A DNA stretch of 64,000 nucleotides, from the NCBI GenBank assembly GCA_021234155.1, contig JAJEKV010000060.1, forward strand, positions 2,192,323-2,256,322, given 5' to 3'. The notes beneath the pieces are model-generated. The model saw nothing but the letters and a program-made list of their open reading frames with translations. It had not been told where the DNA came from and searched no databases. Both the position numbers and the translations under genes were made by a program. Numbering within the stretch: the stretch's first letter is position 1; each line of letters opens with the position of its first letter. Shown here piece by piece: positions 12,334 to 24,368 of this stretch. Source of the DNA: Isoetes taiwanensis. Lineage: Eukaryota; Streptophyta; Lycopodiopsida; Isoetales; Isoetaceae.

Positions 12334-12780
12334 ATGTCTAAGTCAAAGTGGCAATGTATTTGCATGGGTTTCATTGTAGGGTTGCCTCGAATAGGCTCTA
12401 GCATTTATGTGGTCATAGATCGCTTGACTAAACATGCTCATTTTATGCCAACCAAAATTACAGTTAGAGCGTCCACAACATTGCTATATTGCTCATTAAG
12501 GAAGTTTTTCAATTACAAGATATGCCTAAAGTCATTGTATCTGATTGTGATTCTCGTTTCATGGGTCAATTTTGGCAAACGTTGTTTAAAGACATTGGAA
12601 CCTAGTTACACATGAGTATTGCATATCATCCTCAAACAGATGGACAAGTTGAGAGGGTAAACCAGATTCTTAAAGATATGTTACGTATGTATGTTTTTGA
12701 GCACTCGCACACTTGGGAATCATATCTCTATTTAGCACAATTTGCATATAAAAACTTGTATCAAATTCTATCAAAATAAA
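12334..12780 (+). pseudogene. Ty3/gypsy-type integrase fragment
   Basis: Translated pieces match the integrase core of Ty3/gypsy LTR retrotransposons. MGFIVGLPR followed by YVVIDRLTKHAHFMP (first catalytic Asp in the ID segment) lies at 12360-12455. [15 protein letters not shown] (the last catalytic Glu in QVER) lies near 12620-12665, followed by KDMLRMYV. Between them the frame changes, and the usual VSDRD motif reads only as VSDCD in another frame. No protease, RT or long terminal repeats remain nearby, so this is a truncated relic of a pol gene. The integrase would have joined the element's cDNA to the host chromosome. Confidence 0.8.
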
Positions 12781-14002
12781 TCCTCTTTAGGCAGTTCAAT
12801 TTAGTCGATTCTTATTAGAAGAGTCATTTTCCCTTGATTGATTGGTAAATGCTTCATGCTTCCTTGATTTATGTTGCTTGTGGTTAATATTGTAAGATGG
12901 AAACAGTTAAGCCTAGCATAGAGGATAAATGGTCGATATGGTTGGATATACTAGTGGAGTTGTGCAAACAAATATGGGCTTTGGTTTGAATCGGCCTTTG
13001 TCAATTTCATTTGATAGAGTTTAGAGATAGCCAATTATTCTGCCTTATTATATCATGCTAGAGCCCTGTTCAAGTATTGGTCCTCCTTAGATTATATTGT
13101 TGATCTCCTCTCAATTTATTTGCCTAGTCATGTCATTTCTCATACATAGCCTGCATCTATTTTGGGCTATATTAATCCTCCTTTCATTTTCAATTATTAG
13201 ATTATTCTAGGCAACCTAGACGTTGTTGTTAGGAACCATAGTAACCTTGTTGAGCCCTTTAAGTTGGATAAAAACAGGCATTGGCCTAAGGACAACTAAG
13301 CCCCTTGTTTGTACCCTAAATATACCATCCTTAGAAATTTAGATTTAGTGAAGAACGACAGTACTCTTGGATTGCATGATACTTATTGGTGGATGTGATA
13401 TGGAATGGCTTGATGTTGGGATGATATATGGTTTCTATTGCACTAAGATCCTTGCATTGGAACGGCCCACCTTCTGAGGGATGGGGTGACTGTGAGACTC
13501 CATGCCCGTTGGCCAAATGAATGGGCAGGCAAGGCCTATACATACAAAGGGTTTGGAACGGACCTCTTGGGGTGGCGATTCAAGGAGTGGCTTGGTTAAT
13601 TTAGGCATGAGTTACTGCATGTTTTTGGTTGTGATATTAATGATTCTTGCAGCCTGCTTTAAGATATATGTCTGTGTGCTATGTAGTAATGACTTATGCC
13701 CAGTATTCTCCGATGATCCCTTCTACTTAGTCCTCGTGGGCTAACTGCATGTGTGATTGCCTTTTTCAAAGGTGTTGGAGGGGCATAGGTTGCGTCGGGA
13801 AAGCTAGAATCAAAGAATATTAAGAAGCGCTAAGAATATTACGGAGCATATCTTTTGTGAAGCATATAAATTACAGTTTAACTGAACTAACCCTAAGAGA
13901 TAAAGATTGTGTTTATCTTTATGTAATAACCGTTTGTTCGAAATTAATGAGATTATAGGCCGTTTTTATACAGAGTAAAAGTTTCCCCGCCACTGGGGAG
14001 CG
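12781..14002. other. Decayed sequence without recognised gene
   Basis: Several short frames are present, such as 13502-13744 with a hydrophobic stretch, but none carries a known motif. It may include further remains of the LTR element whose integrase fragment lies just upstream. Confidence 0.3.
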
Positions 14003-14302
14003 GTGCTGATTTGCCTTCCATCTTTCTCTGTTTTCCTTTGCCCATTCATTTGCCCACCCGATATGCAAAAGCCATTCGAATCCCCTGTTTATGCCAGATT
14101 TGAGCTTTTGTCCAGGTTTTGGTTCAAAATCCCGGATTTAGGAGACCACCGAGCATTGCTGAAGATGCATCTGAGAAATGAAATCAAACAAATAAAGCAA
14201 TTGTGCGAACTCTGCAAAAAGCATGAGCCAAAACTCAAGAACGAAGCCTCAGAAGAAATTTCCAGAGCACGGTTTTGTGGCTTGTGCCCGCGGATTCGTT
14301 GA
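14003..14302 (+). CDS. Hypothetical protein, 99 aa
   Basis: A 99-codon frame starts with a hydrophobic, Cys/Pro-rich run of about 20 residues that could act as a signal or membrane anchor, though it may equally be spurious. It continues with a basic helical segment containing CELCKKHEP, then ends with CGLCPRIR. The two Cys pairs are suggestive of metal binding. I do not recognise the family. It sits alone between a retroelement relic and a foldback hairpin. Confidence 0.25.
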   Translation: MLICLPSFSVFLCPFICPPDMQKPFESPVYARFELLSRFWFKIPDLGDHRALLKMHLRNEIKQIKQLCELCKKHEPKLKNEASEEISRARFCGLCPRIR

Positions 14303-14506
14303 ACTAGTTCAGATCCGCTATAAAATCAGTTGAAATACAAATGCTTTGAGTGGATCCATCCTCTCCGGTGGTGTTTAAGAATGCAGCTGCAGATGCCGAC
14401 GTCGATCTCGCCGAGCCATTCTGGAATCTTCTAGACATACTTTCTTTGGATGCAACGTGGCAATTTTTTAATGGACGTAATTTCTCCAAACGGTTATTAC
14501 GTCCGA

Positions 14507-14612
14507 TAATCTTCATTAGGAGGCCATTACGCGTGTAAAGGGCCCAGCGGCGCCTCGTCTGACAGAGCCGCCGGGCCCTTTACATGGCGTAATGTCCTCC
14601 TAATGAAGATTA
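14507..14612. repeat. Foldback (hairpin) element, MITE-like
   Basis: The 106-base segment folds on itself. It begins TAATCTTCATTAGGAGG and ends with the inverse, CCTCCTAATGAAGATTA. The arms continue through an imperfect ATTACGCG/ATGGCGTAAT stretch into GTAAAGGGCCC / GGGCCCTTTAC, leaving a loop of about 15 bases near 14552-14567. GC content rises sharply toward the loop. Such foldback units are typical of non-autonomous DNA transposons. I could not identify a clean target duplication. Confidence 0.75.
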
Positions 14613-15511
14613 CCTAGTACATAAAAGGACATATATTTTGGATCTACAGATATACGCATAAGCTTTTGATATTTAAATGGATAAAAGTGAGAATATTTCA
14701 GCGTATTATAAGTTATCTAGCTGGTACCCTAAAGTTGATCTGACTTTTGAGATATTAAACGTGACGACTTAGCCCACAAGGGCCTAGGCCCGTCACAAAT
14801 TGATGCTGCTGAGTATTCCACCTCATTGTGACAACCCAAACCAAAGCTCTTTCAAACTTGCTAACAATCCTGCATTTAATGCCTAAAACACTTGCTCTTT
14901 TCACTTTACGTGGTTAAAACAAGTCCTCTCAAACAACAATAATGTCCTCGGAAGAGGCCCGCCTAACCTCCTATGGGCCGGTTCACATGCAACCATCACA
15001 AGAGAAGGGGGTGCAAACTGACGATGGTGGGCGTAAAACGGTGAGCCCTTTTACGTGATGGTGAGGGTCGTGAAAGGTGCATGTGAACCCAGCCTAATTG
15101 CACACATGCTCTTTGTTGCACGAAGACTTAAAAATAAAATATTCATCATCTATTCTAAAAGGTAAGATAGCATAAAGAAAATTTTCAAACACAGATTCAA
15201 TAAAGATCATAAAGTCAGGTGTTGCACATTAGCCTCACCTTCACCTGAAACAAAACAAGCAATTTGAAAGTTTGTTATTGAATTTTTGTAACTGTGTACA
15301 ACCTGGAACATTCATACCCTTGTAACTTTGCTTCTGTGGCACTGTTTCATTTGGCAAAAATAAGAATCAAATTTTTATTTTACTCTTCAGGGTGAGCTTG
15401 GTAAGCCCCAGTTTTATCTGAATGGGCCGCCGTGGAGTGTTGAACTTCGAACTGTTGGTTGATAAGTTGTAATCAATTGCCGAGGCTGCTACATGAGTAC
15501 AATAATACCTA
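14613..15511. other. Intergenic DNA downstream of SURF1
   Basis: No gene is recognised. The stretch would contain the 3' untranslated region and terminator of SURF1, whose stop codon is at 15512-15514 on the minus strand. Confidence 0.4.
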
Positions 15512-18454
15512 TTATCTTCTTTTATATGTGCTCTTTTGCAAACGCTTGATAGCCATGAAGGTAGTTGCAGCAGATAAAGTATACCTGCAGCCAAAATGTC
15601 GTTAATTTCCATTCTGCAGTTCATGGAAGAGATACAAAAATACCACCAGGTCTGACTCACCATGTCATTGCATAGTTCCGGTGATCAATTGGCATAACTG
15701 ACGAACGGATAAGGTCTTTCGGGTTTTTAGGAACGGGAGAATTATCGTTGTGAACTGTGCTTGGAACTTCATCCATAGCCTCGATGTATGGAGTATCTTC
15801 AGGGAGGCCCATTTCTCTTGCCATTGCAGGAACATCCACATAAAACCATTGTCCAGTTGCAGGATCATTTGATGGCACAAACATGTTTGGATGCTCACTT
15901 TGCCTAATTACTCCCACAACCCTTTCAATATGTTCATCAGGGACCACCTCCTGGAAAGAATGGTCGTTTTTATCTCATCATTAACAAACCACGTTAAAAA
16001 TTAATGAGACAAGGACCAGTCAAATAAAATGAAATTACAACTAAAAAGCAAATTGTCGCCTGTGGGTGAAGAACATGAAATGTTGTACTTAGAAAAGCGA
16101 ATCTGCTAAATAGTCGTTTCTTGTGGTCTGAACAAGAAGAATCCTGATAGCATATACTGGTGAACCTCCATACTGATGAACGTCTCTAAAAACAGCATAT
16201 CCTATGCAAAGATTGCACCATCTCTCCATCATGTTGGCCGAGTTAAGATAAAGTTGACAAGCAGATTCATAATATATGACTAACCGATCATGATGAATTA
16301 AGAGAGATTTGATTCTAGAATATTCACCTGGGTGGCTGTCTTCCCACCGAACCAAGAATTCCACCAACCCCCCTTGGAAGCCGTTCTCTCTTCAGCAGAC
16401 TCGATATGTGGTATTTCCAAAGTCTTTGATGTCTCTCTTTTTCCATCCTTCCAACTGCTTGGGACCCATCCCCGGTTAACTAAAACAGCAGAACTTACAT
16501 TGCTGCACATAGAGTCAGCTGTCAATCTTCCAGTTCAGTTTGAAGACAAACACAACATGCACGCAATACGTAGGTAAGAATCAGTCAAGCATATTGTATC
16601 ACCATAATCAGTCCACATTCATGTCACTGGCCCTGCATGTGTAAGGCTTGCAGTAAGTCACTCGCGTCTTAATCATTTCATGCACTCTTAATAATGTTAA
16701 CCTCATCCATGCAGACATGTTTGGCATCAAATAATGAAATTTAAATAACTTCATCTTTTATGTTTGGCATCAGACAATCAAATATGAGCTATCATCTAAG
16801 ACATTGATGCAAATTCTTATTGCATGCGTCCTTTTCTAAATTCGGCAAGTCTTTTTTATTGTTTGAGCTATCATCTTAAGACATTAATGCAAATTTTTAT
16901 TGCATACGTCCTTTTCTAAATTCGGCAATTTCTCTACGACCATGAAAATTCTAGTCAAATTATCTGTTGATAGTTGCAAATATTTCAGATTTCACATAAA
17001 TGACTATAAGCCCATTCAAGGTAGAAACCACTCAAGAACACAAGGAGACTAGAATCACATCCATTAATCACAGCCCAAAAAGATACCATACCTGCCAGCA
17101 GTTGCTGGGAGAAGAGGAGTCACAATGAAGTATCCCTTTTGCTTTGATCCATAAACAGAAACGGATCCCATCCGTGGGCCGATGTAGATAGATCGGTTTT
17201 CATCATAAATGCCCTCACAAATAACTCTTCTGAATTCTAAAGAATCAATCAAGTCTTTTGGCACCTGCTGTGAATTAGCTTCCTCAGACTTCTCTTGAAC
17301 AGCATTAAGAGCAGCCATAAGAGGAACTGGAGGCCCTTCAAGCCGTTCCTGTCTGTAATCGAGTAACTCTATCTGCATGTAAACTCTCATCAAAAAACCA
17401 CGAATATTCCATTTGTTATCAATTAATTATTATTATTATTATTGAATTTCTTACTTTCCACTGCCTGCGAAATAGTTGCCATGTTCCAAGACCAAAGGTT
17501 GCAGCACATGGCAAGAATAGAAACAATGCTGACAATCCCCATTTCCTTTTCCGGGTTCCTGTGTAAGCTAGACGATCACTAGAAGAAACTCACAAACAGC
17601 AAACTCTCTAGCTGATAAATTCCTTTTGTTACACTGCATTTATCTTAGTTTTTCCATTCCCATTATGGTGACATATCAATCCTCATATCTCTTCTTCTGG
17701 TTAAAGATTGTATCAAACACCAACAATAATTTTACAACCTCAGTTCCACATTGCTTGAAATGCAGAGGTTTTCAATAACTCTTTCTGAGCAAATGTATCT
17801 ACTCTGCTCGTGATTACCAACCAGATTCAATTTCCAAATGAGAACAAATTGCTCGGGTGATTAGAGAGGCTAGATGTTCGTGATATGATCCCTAAATTTC
17901 CCTTGTTAGGCAATTGAGGAGGAGCAAACCATGTATAGATATAGGAACTGAAAGGATAACGACCTTTGAAGCCTTTATTCTGCCAATGTCAAAGGCTGGT
18001 ATAACATAGCCAAGTATTGTCATAAGCATCAAGACTTCCTACATTAATGAAGCAAATTGAGGTATGGTATTGGGATGCTGAGAAAGTAATATGCTGAAGA
18101 AAAAACTTCACTATCACATATAAATTGTGAACCCCTTAGAAACAAGCGAATTAACTATGTTGTCCTAGAAAATGCAAACTTCCCAGAGTCTTCTCCGGCT
18201 ATATTGGATTTTCATATCATTACGTCTATGTAACAAAAAAAAACATGAACGCCTAAGAAGGCGTTCATTTTTTTCTATATTGAACTATCTATATTGGATT
18301 TTCAGTACATACCGCCATCCTGAGAGGCAGAAGCAGCTTCCGAAGCTACAGGGATCGCCTCCTGTGGAACGTGTTGAGTTCCAGCTACGCAAAATCCTCT
18401 TAGATGGCTAGGTCTAAAATTTTGCCGGAGCTTGAGCATCCTATTAGCAGTCAT
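15512..18454 (-). CDS. SURF1: SURF1-like cytochrome c oxidase assembly protein
   Basis: SURF1 is an inner mitochondrial membrane protein that helps haem and subunit assembly of cytochrome c oxidase. Six exons can be joined with GT-AG sites and consistent phase: 18454-18313, 17558-17455, 17372-17092, 16502-16328, 15950-15661, 15584-15512. They give 354 residues, close to the plant family length. Residues 1-47 are Arg-rich with few acids, as in a mitochondrial targeting peptide. A first membrane segment (about 54-73) ends in GTWQLFRRQ. The family signatures LVNRGWVP, FYVDVPAMA and DHRNYAMTWYTLSAA follow, the last opening the second membrane segment. The C-terminus is basic. Intron 3 contains a 79-base tandem duplication. 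Nothing suggests it is broken. Confidence 0.95.
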
Positions 18455-18530
18455 GTAAGAAAAGGTGGATGATTATTAGGCACTGGATAGAGTGGCCATA
18501 ACAGACCTTCCGGCGACGAAAAAACGTCCC

Positions 18531-18730
18531 TCTAAAATTTGCACTGTTGTAAATCGCGTTGTCTAGTGTTCAACTTCTCTCTGGGTAGTAATACGCCTGG
18601 TGCTCTCTCTTTGTACTTGGCTCCCGTAGGCCAGTTAGGCCAGTTGGTCTCCGTCGACGATAAAATTATATTCTATTCTATTCTATTCTAAAATTTGCAC
18701 TATACTAAATCCTGTTGTCGAGTGTTTTAA
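18531..18730 (+). mobile_element. LINE 3' end with ATTCT tail, flanked by repeats
   Basis: The stretch at about 18590-18690 reads like the 3' terminus of a retroelement (CCAGTTGGTCTCCGTCGACG) and finishes in an ATTCT repeat. A related end lies at 52880-52970. Its flanks, 18531-18573 and 18687-18730, are similar over about 42 bases (both start AAAATTTGCACT and include GTTGTC(T/G)AGTGTT). That looks like a long, aged target duplication. The insert lies just upstream of the SURF1 start codon at 18454. Confidence 0.55.
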
Positions 18731-19906
18731 GGAAAAAATTTTAGAGAGCATTTTGGAGACCTTGCCCTCCGGGTGCCATGAGTGTGTATTCACACATGGC
18801 ATATTTTTGGCATTTTAACATCGAGAGCTATTATGTCTCGCTTTGGGCCGTAGATAATGACTCTTATTTGTGGAGTATGCTCCCGAAGTCACGGTAAGTA
18901 GATAGTTAGTTAGTAGTTTTAACGTCACGCCTCAAAGTAGATAATAAGACGAGATTAGAGAGATAATATAAGGTTTGACAACAATATACTAAATTTCAAG
19001 AGAAATTCTAAAAATGCCTTTGTATTTCTTTATAAATTTTTTTTTTTGAAGAACTGTGTCATCAATATATTAAAAGAATGGTAATGTTACAAAGCAAGTG
19101 AGGAGGAAGAAGAACTGCCCCAAAGAGACAGCGATACCTCGACACTCCACAACAAACTCACAAAAAAATGCCTTTGTATTTCTTTATACCTCGAAATTCT
19201 AAAAATGCCTTTGTATTTCTTTATAATTGTCAAATGCCTTCCTATTTTTTGTATTTGTTGAAATGCCTCTAATTCTTATATTAGGAGGATTAGTCGCTGT
19301 GATTAAGAAGAAGCCCAACAAAGGCGATCGTGAAATCTTTTCCGTGGTAGACCTCCTTGAAGCTCAAGCTTTGCATTTCACGTTGAATATGCTGCTTATT
19401 TGTGCATAAGTGATTTTGGTGCCCTGTTTGTTCATTTGTGCCAACAAATTTGCTTTTTTTTCCTCTTGCCACATTGTTGGGTCTTATCGTTCTGAGACTC
19501 CGGACATTTAGGTTGATGGATTATGGCTCAAGAAGCAATAATTTGCTCGTGTTCACTTGGGCTTCTGCCTTCCATTTCCCATTCCTGCCTTGCCTATCAT
19601 TTCTTGCCTGAGCAGACATTGACGTCTGTAGTGTGGTTCGATTGAAATAGAGGTAAAAGCGTGTAGATGGGGGGCAGTTTTGCGCTGGCCAAGCACCCCC
19701 TAAGCACCCTCCATACCTTTTTTTCTTTTAAATATTTTTTGAATTTAGGTTCCCCTGTCATGCCCTTCACATTCTTTGTGCAGCCGAGGCCTGCGCCTCT
19801 GCTGCGACCCTAGCTACATTGACCCTAGCGATCTAAGCAGTACTTCGACATGATTCACCAAATGGGTATGATTCTAGCTTCTATTTCAAACCCTAGTTGC
19901 ATTTCT
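18731..19906. other. Intergenic DNA with short direct repeats
   Basis: The word ATGCCTTTGTATTTCTTTATA occurs three times, near 19014, 19168 and 19205, and a fourth degenerate copy follows. No gene is recognised. The right end is presumably the 5' flank of the RING-type gene copy starting near 19907. Confidence 0.4.
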
Positions 19907-21545
19907 ATGGATCAAACGACTGCTATGTGGACGCCCGAAAAGGTAGACCCTAAATCTCTAATTTTTTGCCTCTGATTTTGTTTGCTTTCATTTTACTTTA
20001 TCTGGCCCATGTATGCTTTATTTTCTAGGCTGAAATGAGGTTACAAGCACTATTGAGGAATTCAATGTTTACAAACTGCTTCCAAACGAAGACGGGAATC
20101 CATAAACTTTAACTTGGGTTGATTGCCCCACATCTGGTTTTCTTATATGTGGAATCGTGAAGTAAAAGACAATAAGATCAAGCTCCACCAGGTAAAGCCA
20201 GAATTTGTAGATGATTTGATGCACAAAATTTATCAGAAAGGGTTAAAGGATAAGGAAGCTAGGACAGTTTTTGCTAGAGCTTTTGCATGGCAGCACACTA
20301 CAAAGGCACTTGCTCATCCGGCATGGGCTAGATTTGCATGGAATAGAATGCAGCTTTCACAGAGAAATACCCAAAAGAAAACTGATATGGTGGAAATAAA
20401 TCTAAGGAACATTACTTTCGCTATTTCAGCCTTAGAGGCAGAATTGGATGTCTTGACTAGTGCACTTGCTTCATTAGAGCATGATCTTAAAGAAAAGGAA
20501 ACTGAATTGGTCAGTGTCAGTGGAATTTTGCAAGGGTATGACCTTGCAGCTGCATCAATTTCATTGGACATACAGGAAATTAGGAAAGATCTAGAAGGCT
20601 TGAGAGCCATTTGTCCAGATGAAGATAGAGCTTTGAAACAAAAAACTGATGAGGAATGTGCACTAAGTCTTTTCCTGCTCATGATTTTGAAGCAAAAAAA
20701 AGGAGGCAGACATTCGACAGGATTTAGAAGCAGAAATAAGTAGGATAAGTGTAGTAATTTGTTTTAAGCAGGACAAGCAAGATGACTTGAAAACTAAACT
20801 AACATGCAGCATTTGAAGTCTTCATTCCTTACCACCACACTGATCAGACCTTCTCCTGAAAACTGGAACATTGTAGATGGAACGAGTGGATGTGTAGTTT
20901 GTGGCATGGCATTTATTGTCAATTTTGCCATGCATGTATAGCTACAATGTGGACACAATTTCCACCTTTGGTGCTTCCAGAAGTGCATGCAGAATTTGCA
21001 ATGCAATGTTTGCAATCTAGAGCTGCCAAGAGACTTGTATTCGGAGCTGGGTTATCTTAATTTTGTCTCTAACGTGGAGGATGAGGAAGATAAAGATACT
21101 GAGACTGCCGCCACTAAAGGTACATGCAGTCATAATAACGATGAATATGTTGAATCTTCTCAGAAATTACAATTGCGGAGACATCCACAAACTCGATCCA
21201 TGACAAGCCCTTTGAAAGGTTAGATTTTTATTTTTATTTTATATTCAATAGTCCAGGTTATTTAATTGCAATATGCAGCGGAAGAGAAACATAATAAACG
21301 GTTGAAGAACACGCATCTTCAAGACGAGGAAGTTGCTGAAAATGAAGAAGCTGATTTGGAGCAGTGGGTTTTGAGTAAGTGTTTAATAGTTAGCTCAGTG
21401 TTCCTTGCATTTGTATTAAGACATAGGCAGGTGTGGAAAATAATTCGAGAGGCGTGGAAGAAGTTGCGGGCAAGGAAGCAACAGTTGGTAAAGTTACTCA
21501 AAAAGGTAAGCTGCCTTACCCTTAAAATTCATTATGTAGACTAGT
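19907..21545 (+). pseudogene. RING-H2/coiled-coil element gene, copy 1 (gene A)
   Basis: I cannot name this gene, but it is a diverged inverted copy of the one at 26753-28767. A likely first exon is 19907-19942 (12 codons, then GTAG). The main frame at 20123-20743 contains VFARAFAWQHT (shared with copy 2 as TFARAFAWSNT) and then a heptad-rich coiled coil. Around 20890-21040 the sequence reads CVVC, then CGHNFHLWC, then CNVCNLELP, a RING-H2 zinc finger pattern. A stop (TAG near 20938) interrupts it. An acidic stretch (DEEDKDTET) and a basic helical tail at 21266-21544 follow. RING-H2 domains usually mediate ubiquitin transfer. Stops and frame changes make this copy non-functional as written. 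Confidence 0.55.
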
Positions 21546-23744
21546 GGTATCAGACTAAGAGAAATTGTAGGAAATGAAGTTGTTTTAGGCGAGGAAGCAC
21601 CACACATGATCAAGCTCCACTAGACCACATGATGCGCTGTTCTGAGCAGATTTTAGTCATGCAAGGTTGTTTTGGTCACCTGAAAGCAATATATTTTGCT
21701 CACTATGATTCTCGGAAAGTGCATATGCTAATTTGCTATTCTTACGCAGTGGGATTAAGTTGCTAAATCTGTATAAGTTTTATTTGGGTCAGTTTGGAAA
21801 AATTAGATTTCTTTGAAGTACTTGAAGTGAATGGTTAATGCGGTAATCTCATTTGAAATTAGCTAAGTTGTTAAAAAGTAAAGCGGTTTGCAAATTGAGT
21901 CAAGTGAATGGTTAATGCGGTAATCTCATTTGAAATTAGCTAAGTTGTTAAAAAGTAAAGCGGTTTGCAAATTGAGTCAATCTGCTAAATACCTACAAAC
22001 CATATGATGTTCTATGTATCTCTTCTTAATGATTTGACTGATGTATCATCATTTGAATTGGAAAATGGTTTTTGTCCTCCATACAATAAAAATGCATTGT
22101 GAACCTTAAATGTTAGTGTCACGTCTTCAACATGCCATCCCGTAACTTAGTATGGCATACTCTATATAGATGTGATATAGGATAATCCAAGTTGAATGGT
22201 CCCCACAATTAGTTAGGCAGTACTCTCTTCTATCTGTTGCAAACTCTTGCAAGGTTTGTTGAAGAAAAGATACAAAATATCTAATATAGATGATATGTTT
22301 AGAGCTCGACTTAAGGGCATGGTCCCATATCATAATTAGCCAAACAAAGATTCAAATAGCAATTAAGGCTGCAATTATTTGGGTGCCAATCTTCGATACC
22401 ATCAAATCTGCAAGCACATAACAATAATTGTCTTTCAATAACCGTTTTTTTATCAGGTTTACATGTAAATTACATTTGTTTGCAAATAATATAGGTGGCA
22501 TTGGGGCAAGCCTTGCTCAATTTATTACATTATCCTTTTCCGTTTGTGACATCAACAACGAGGCTTGAGTTGATATGCTCATTGCACATATTTGACAATT
22601 TAATTTTCCATGAGGCCACTTGTTTTTTGGATGTCCAATTCTTAAACGGAATTGCTTTGAGAACTTGTTTGGGTAGAACTCTACAAACCAAATGATGTTC
22701 TATACCTCTACAAATCTACAATAATTTGACATAAGGGAAACCTTGTCTTTCTGTCTACCATGTATACAACTATTAAATATATCTATAAACAGCTTATTAA
22801 ATATATCTACATGCCACTTTCAACATTCGTACCTAAACCTGTACCTCAAAAATTATGACAGCAAGCAATGTATTATTACATGCAACTTCCTATTAGAATC
22901 CTATTACTCAATGCAGATAAGCATTCATAATTGCAAAGAAGAGTCACCTAACATGTCACCTAGCATATAGTAGCAGCTTATTTATTATATGCATACTCTA
23001 AATATATGGACATCTCAGTTAACTAGAGATTGACAACTGTCAGGACTTGAGCAACAACCTTCTTGCAGGCAATCTTTGCAGACCTATATCCCAACTGTAC
23101 AAGAACTACAGACATGATTTGTATTATTACTGTAGATACAATACATTTAGAAACACGAAGAAGTAAATTTATTCATGTAGACAAATTTGTTGAAGCAAAC
23201 TCGTTCATATAGACACTATTTCCTCATATTGCCTGTCAAAAACATATGAATGAATTAAAAAAAATTGTGTATGCAATCACATCATCACTAAAGCAATACA
23301 CGCCACGTGCTCATGCGCACTAGCATAGCCAGCACCTATCATGCTTGTAAATAAACCATCTAACAAGCCTTGTAAGCATTTAACTTGGTAAATGGCTCTA
23401 TTCCACACATAGTCTGCATTTAAACAACCACCTTCTTGCAGGCAATCTCCCAAAGAGATGAATAGTCTAAAAAATTTAGAAACTTTAAACTTTGAGCACG
23501 AGAATCGGTGATTGGAAATGAGTAGCCAAAATAATTGGTCATTCCCTGCACAAGACTTGTGAATACAGACATGACATCATCGATTATGGGCATCAATCTT
23601 GCATTTCTGAACATGCACCTATATTGAATACACGCACATATCCTGCAAACTATTTCCTCGTATTGCCTGCAAAAAAAATTTGAATATGTAACAAAAAATT
23701 GAGAAGCATACAACAATGTGATAAGATGCCAAAAATTATAACAA
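21546..23744. other. Non-coding interior of the inverted element
   Basis: It holds a 77-base tandem duplication at about 21827-21980 (GAATGGTTAATGCGG... repeated) and otherwise AT-rich DNA without recognised genes. It lies between the 3' ends of gene A copy 1 (plus) and gene B copy 1 (minus). The same convergent layout recurs at 26250-26750. Confidence 0.4.
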
Positions 23745-24145
23745 CCTTTAGATTTAGGCTTCCTTGCAACTGTCTTAGACTTCCTTCCAACCGTCGTCTT
23801 CTTACTAACCTTCCTTGCAATTGTCTTACACTTCCTTGCAACTGTCGTCTTCTTACTGACCTTCCTTGCAATTGTCTTCTTGTTTCTAGCTACTACCTTC
23901 TTTCACACATCATTTAGAATCTCTTCTTTTCTCTCAATTTTCTTCTTGCTTGGAGCTGCCAGGGCTAATATCTCAGAATCTGTTGGTGGCAAGGAATCCA
24001 TGATATGCTCAAGTGCTGGTAGAGGTAAATGATAAACATTATCTTCACCTAAATCAGCAATCAATTCTACATTTGCAGATATTACAAGATGCAAATAGCA
24101 ATTCGCATCTGGCATATGGGTTAACAGCTCGTACCTACCTTCTCC
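23745..24145 (-). pseudogene. Transposase-like gene B, 3' end only (copy 1)
   Basis: Read leftward, this is the C-terminal end of a protein related to that at 24369-26246. YELLTHMPDANCYLHLVIS matches YELLKHEPKCSVYSHLVLA, and ALEHIMDSLP matches VQDHIMDSLH. A Lys/Arg-rich tail follows an in-frame TGA at 23903-23905. It consists of a repeated 14-15-residue unit around TIARKVSKKTT, encoded by tandem DNA at about 23750-23880. The rest of the gene is missing: homology stops near 24145, where a reverse transcriptase fragment of the opposite strand begins. Confidence 0.55.
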
Positions 24146-24365
24146 AATATACGTTTCTGTCGGCGGTATACAAGATAATCGCGAAGGCTCTCTCGCTTAG
24201 ACTGCACGTTGTCCTGAAGGAGGCTATTAGTTCCATGCAGTCTGGCTTCATCCCGGGTAGACACATTCTTAATAACGTAGCGGCGGCATTCGAGGGCATT
24301 CATTGGGCGCGTAGAACATGTCAGCAGATAGTGTACTTGAAACTGGATTTTGCAAAAGCCTATGA
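24146..24365 (+). pseudogene. Reverse transcriptase fragment (non-LTR)
   Basis: About 220 bases encode part of a LINE-type reverse transcriptase. YKIIAKALSLRL is followed by MQSGFIPGRHILNN and then LKLDFAKAYD, the classic RT order leading into the first catalytic Asp. It carries none of the later YxDD region. It sits exactly between the inverted copies of the two-gene element. It is a different stretch of RT from the LINE at 1.1-9.7 kb, which has lost the QSGF region. Confidence 0.85.
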
Positions 24366-24368
24366 TTT

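Noticed and set aside
15367-15663. 98-codon minus-strand frame overlapping the end of SURF1
   Set aside because: It reads through the intron after exon 5; the true last exon is 15584-15512 in another frame, ending in a basic tail.
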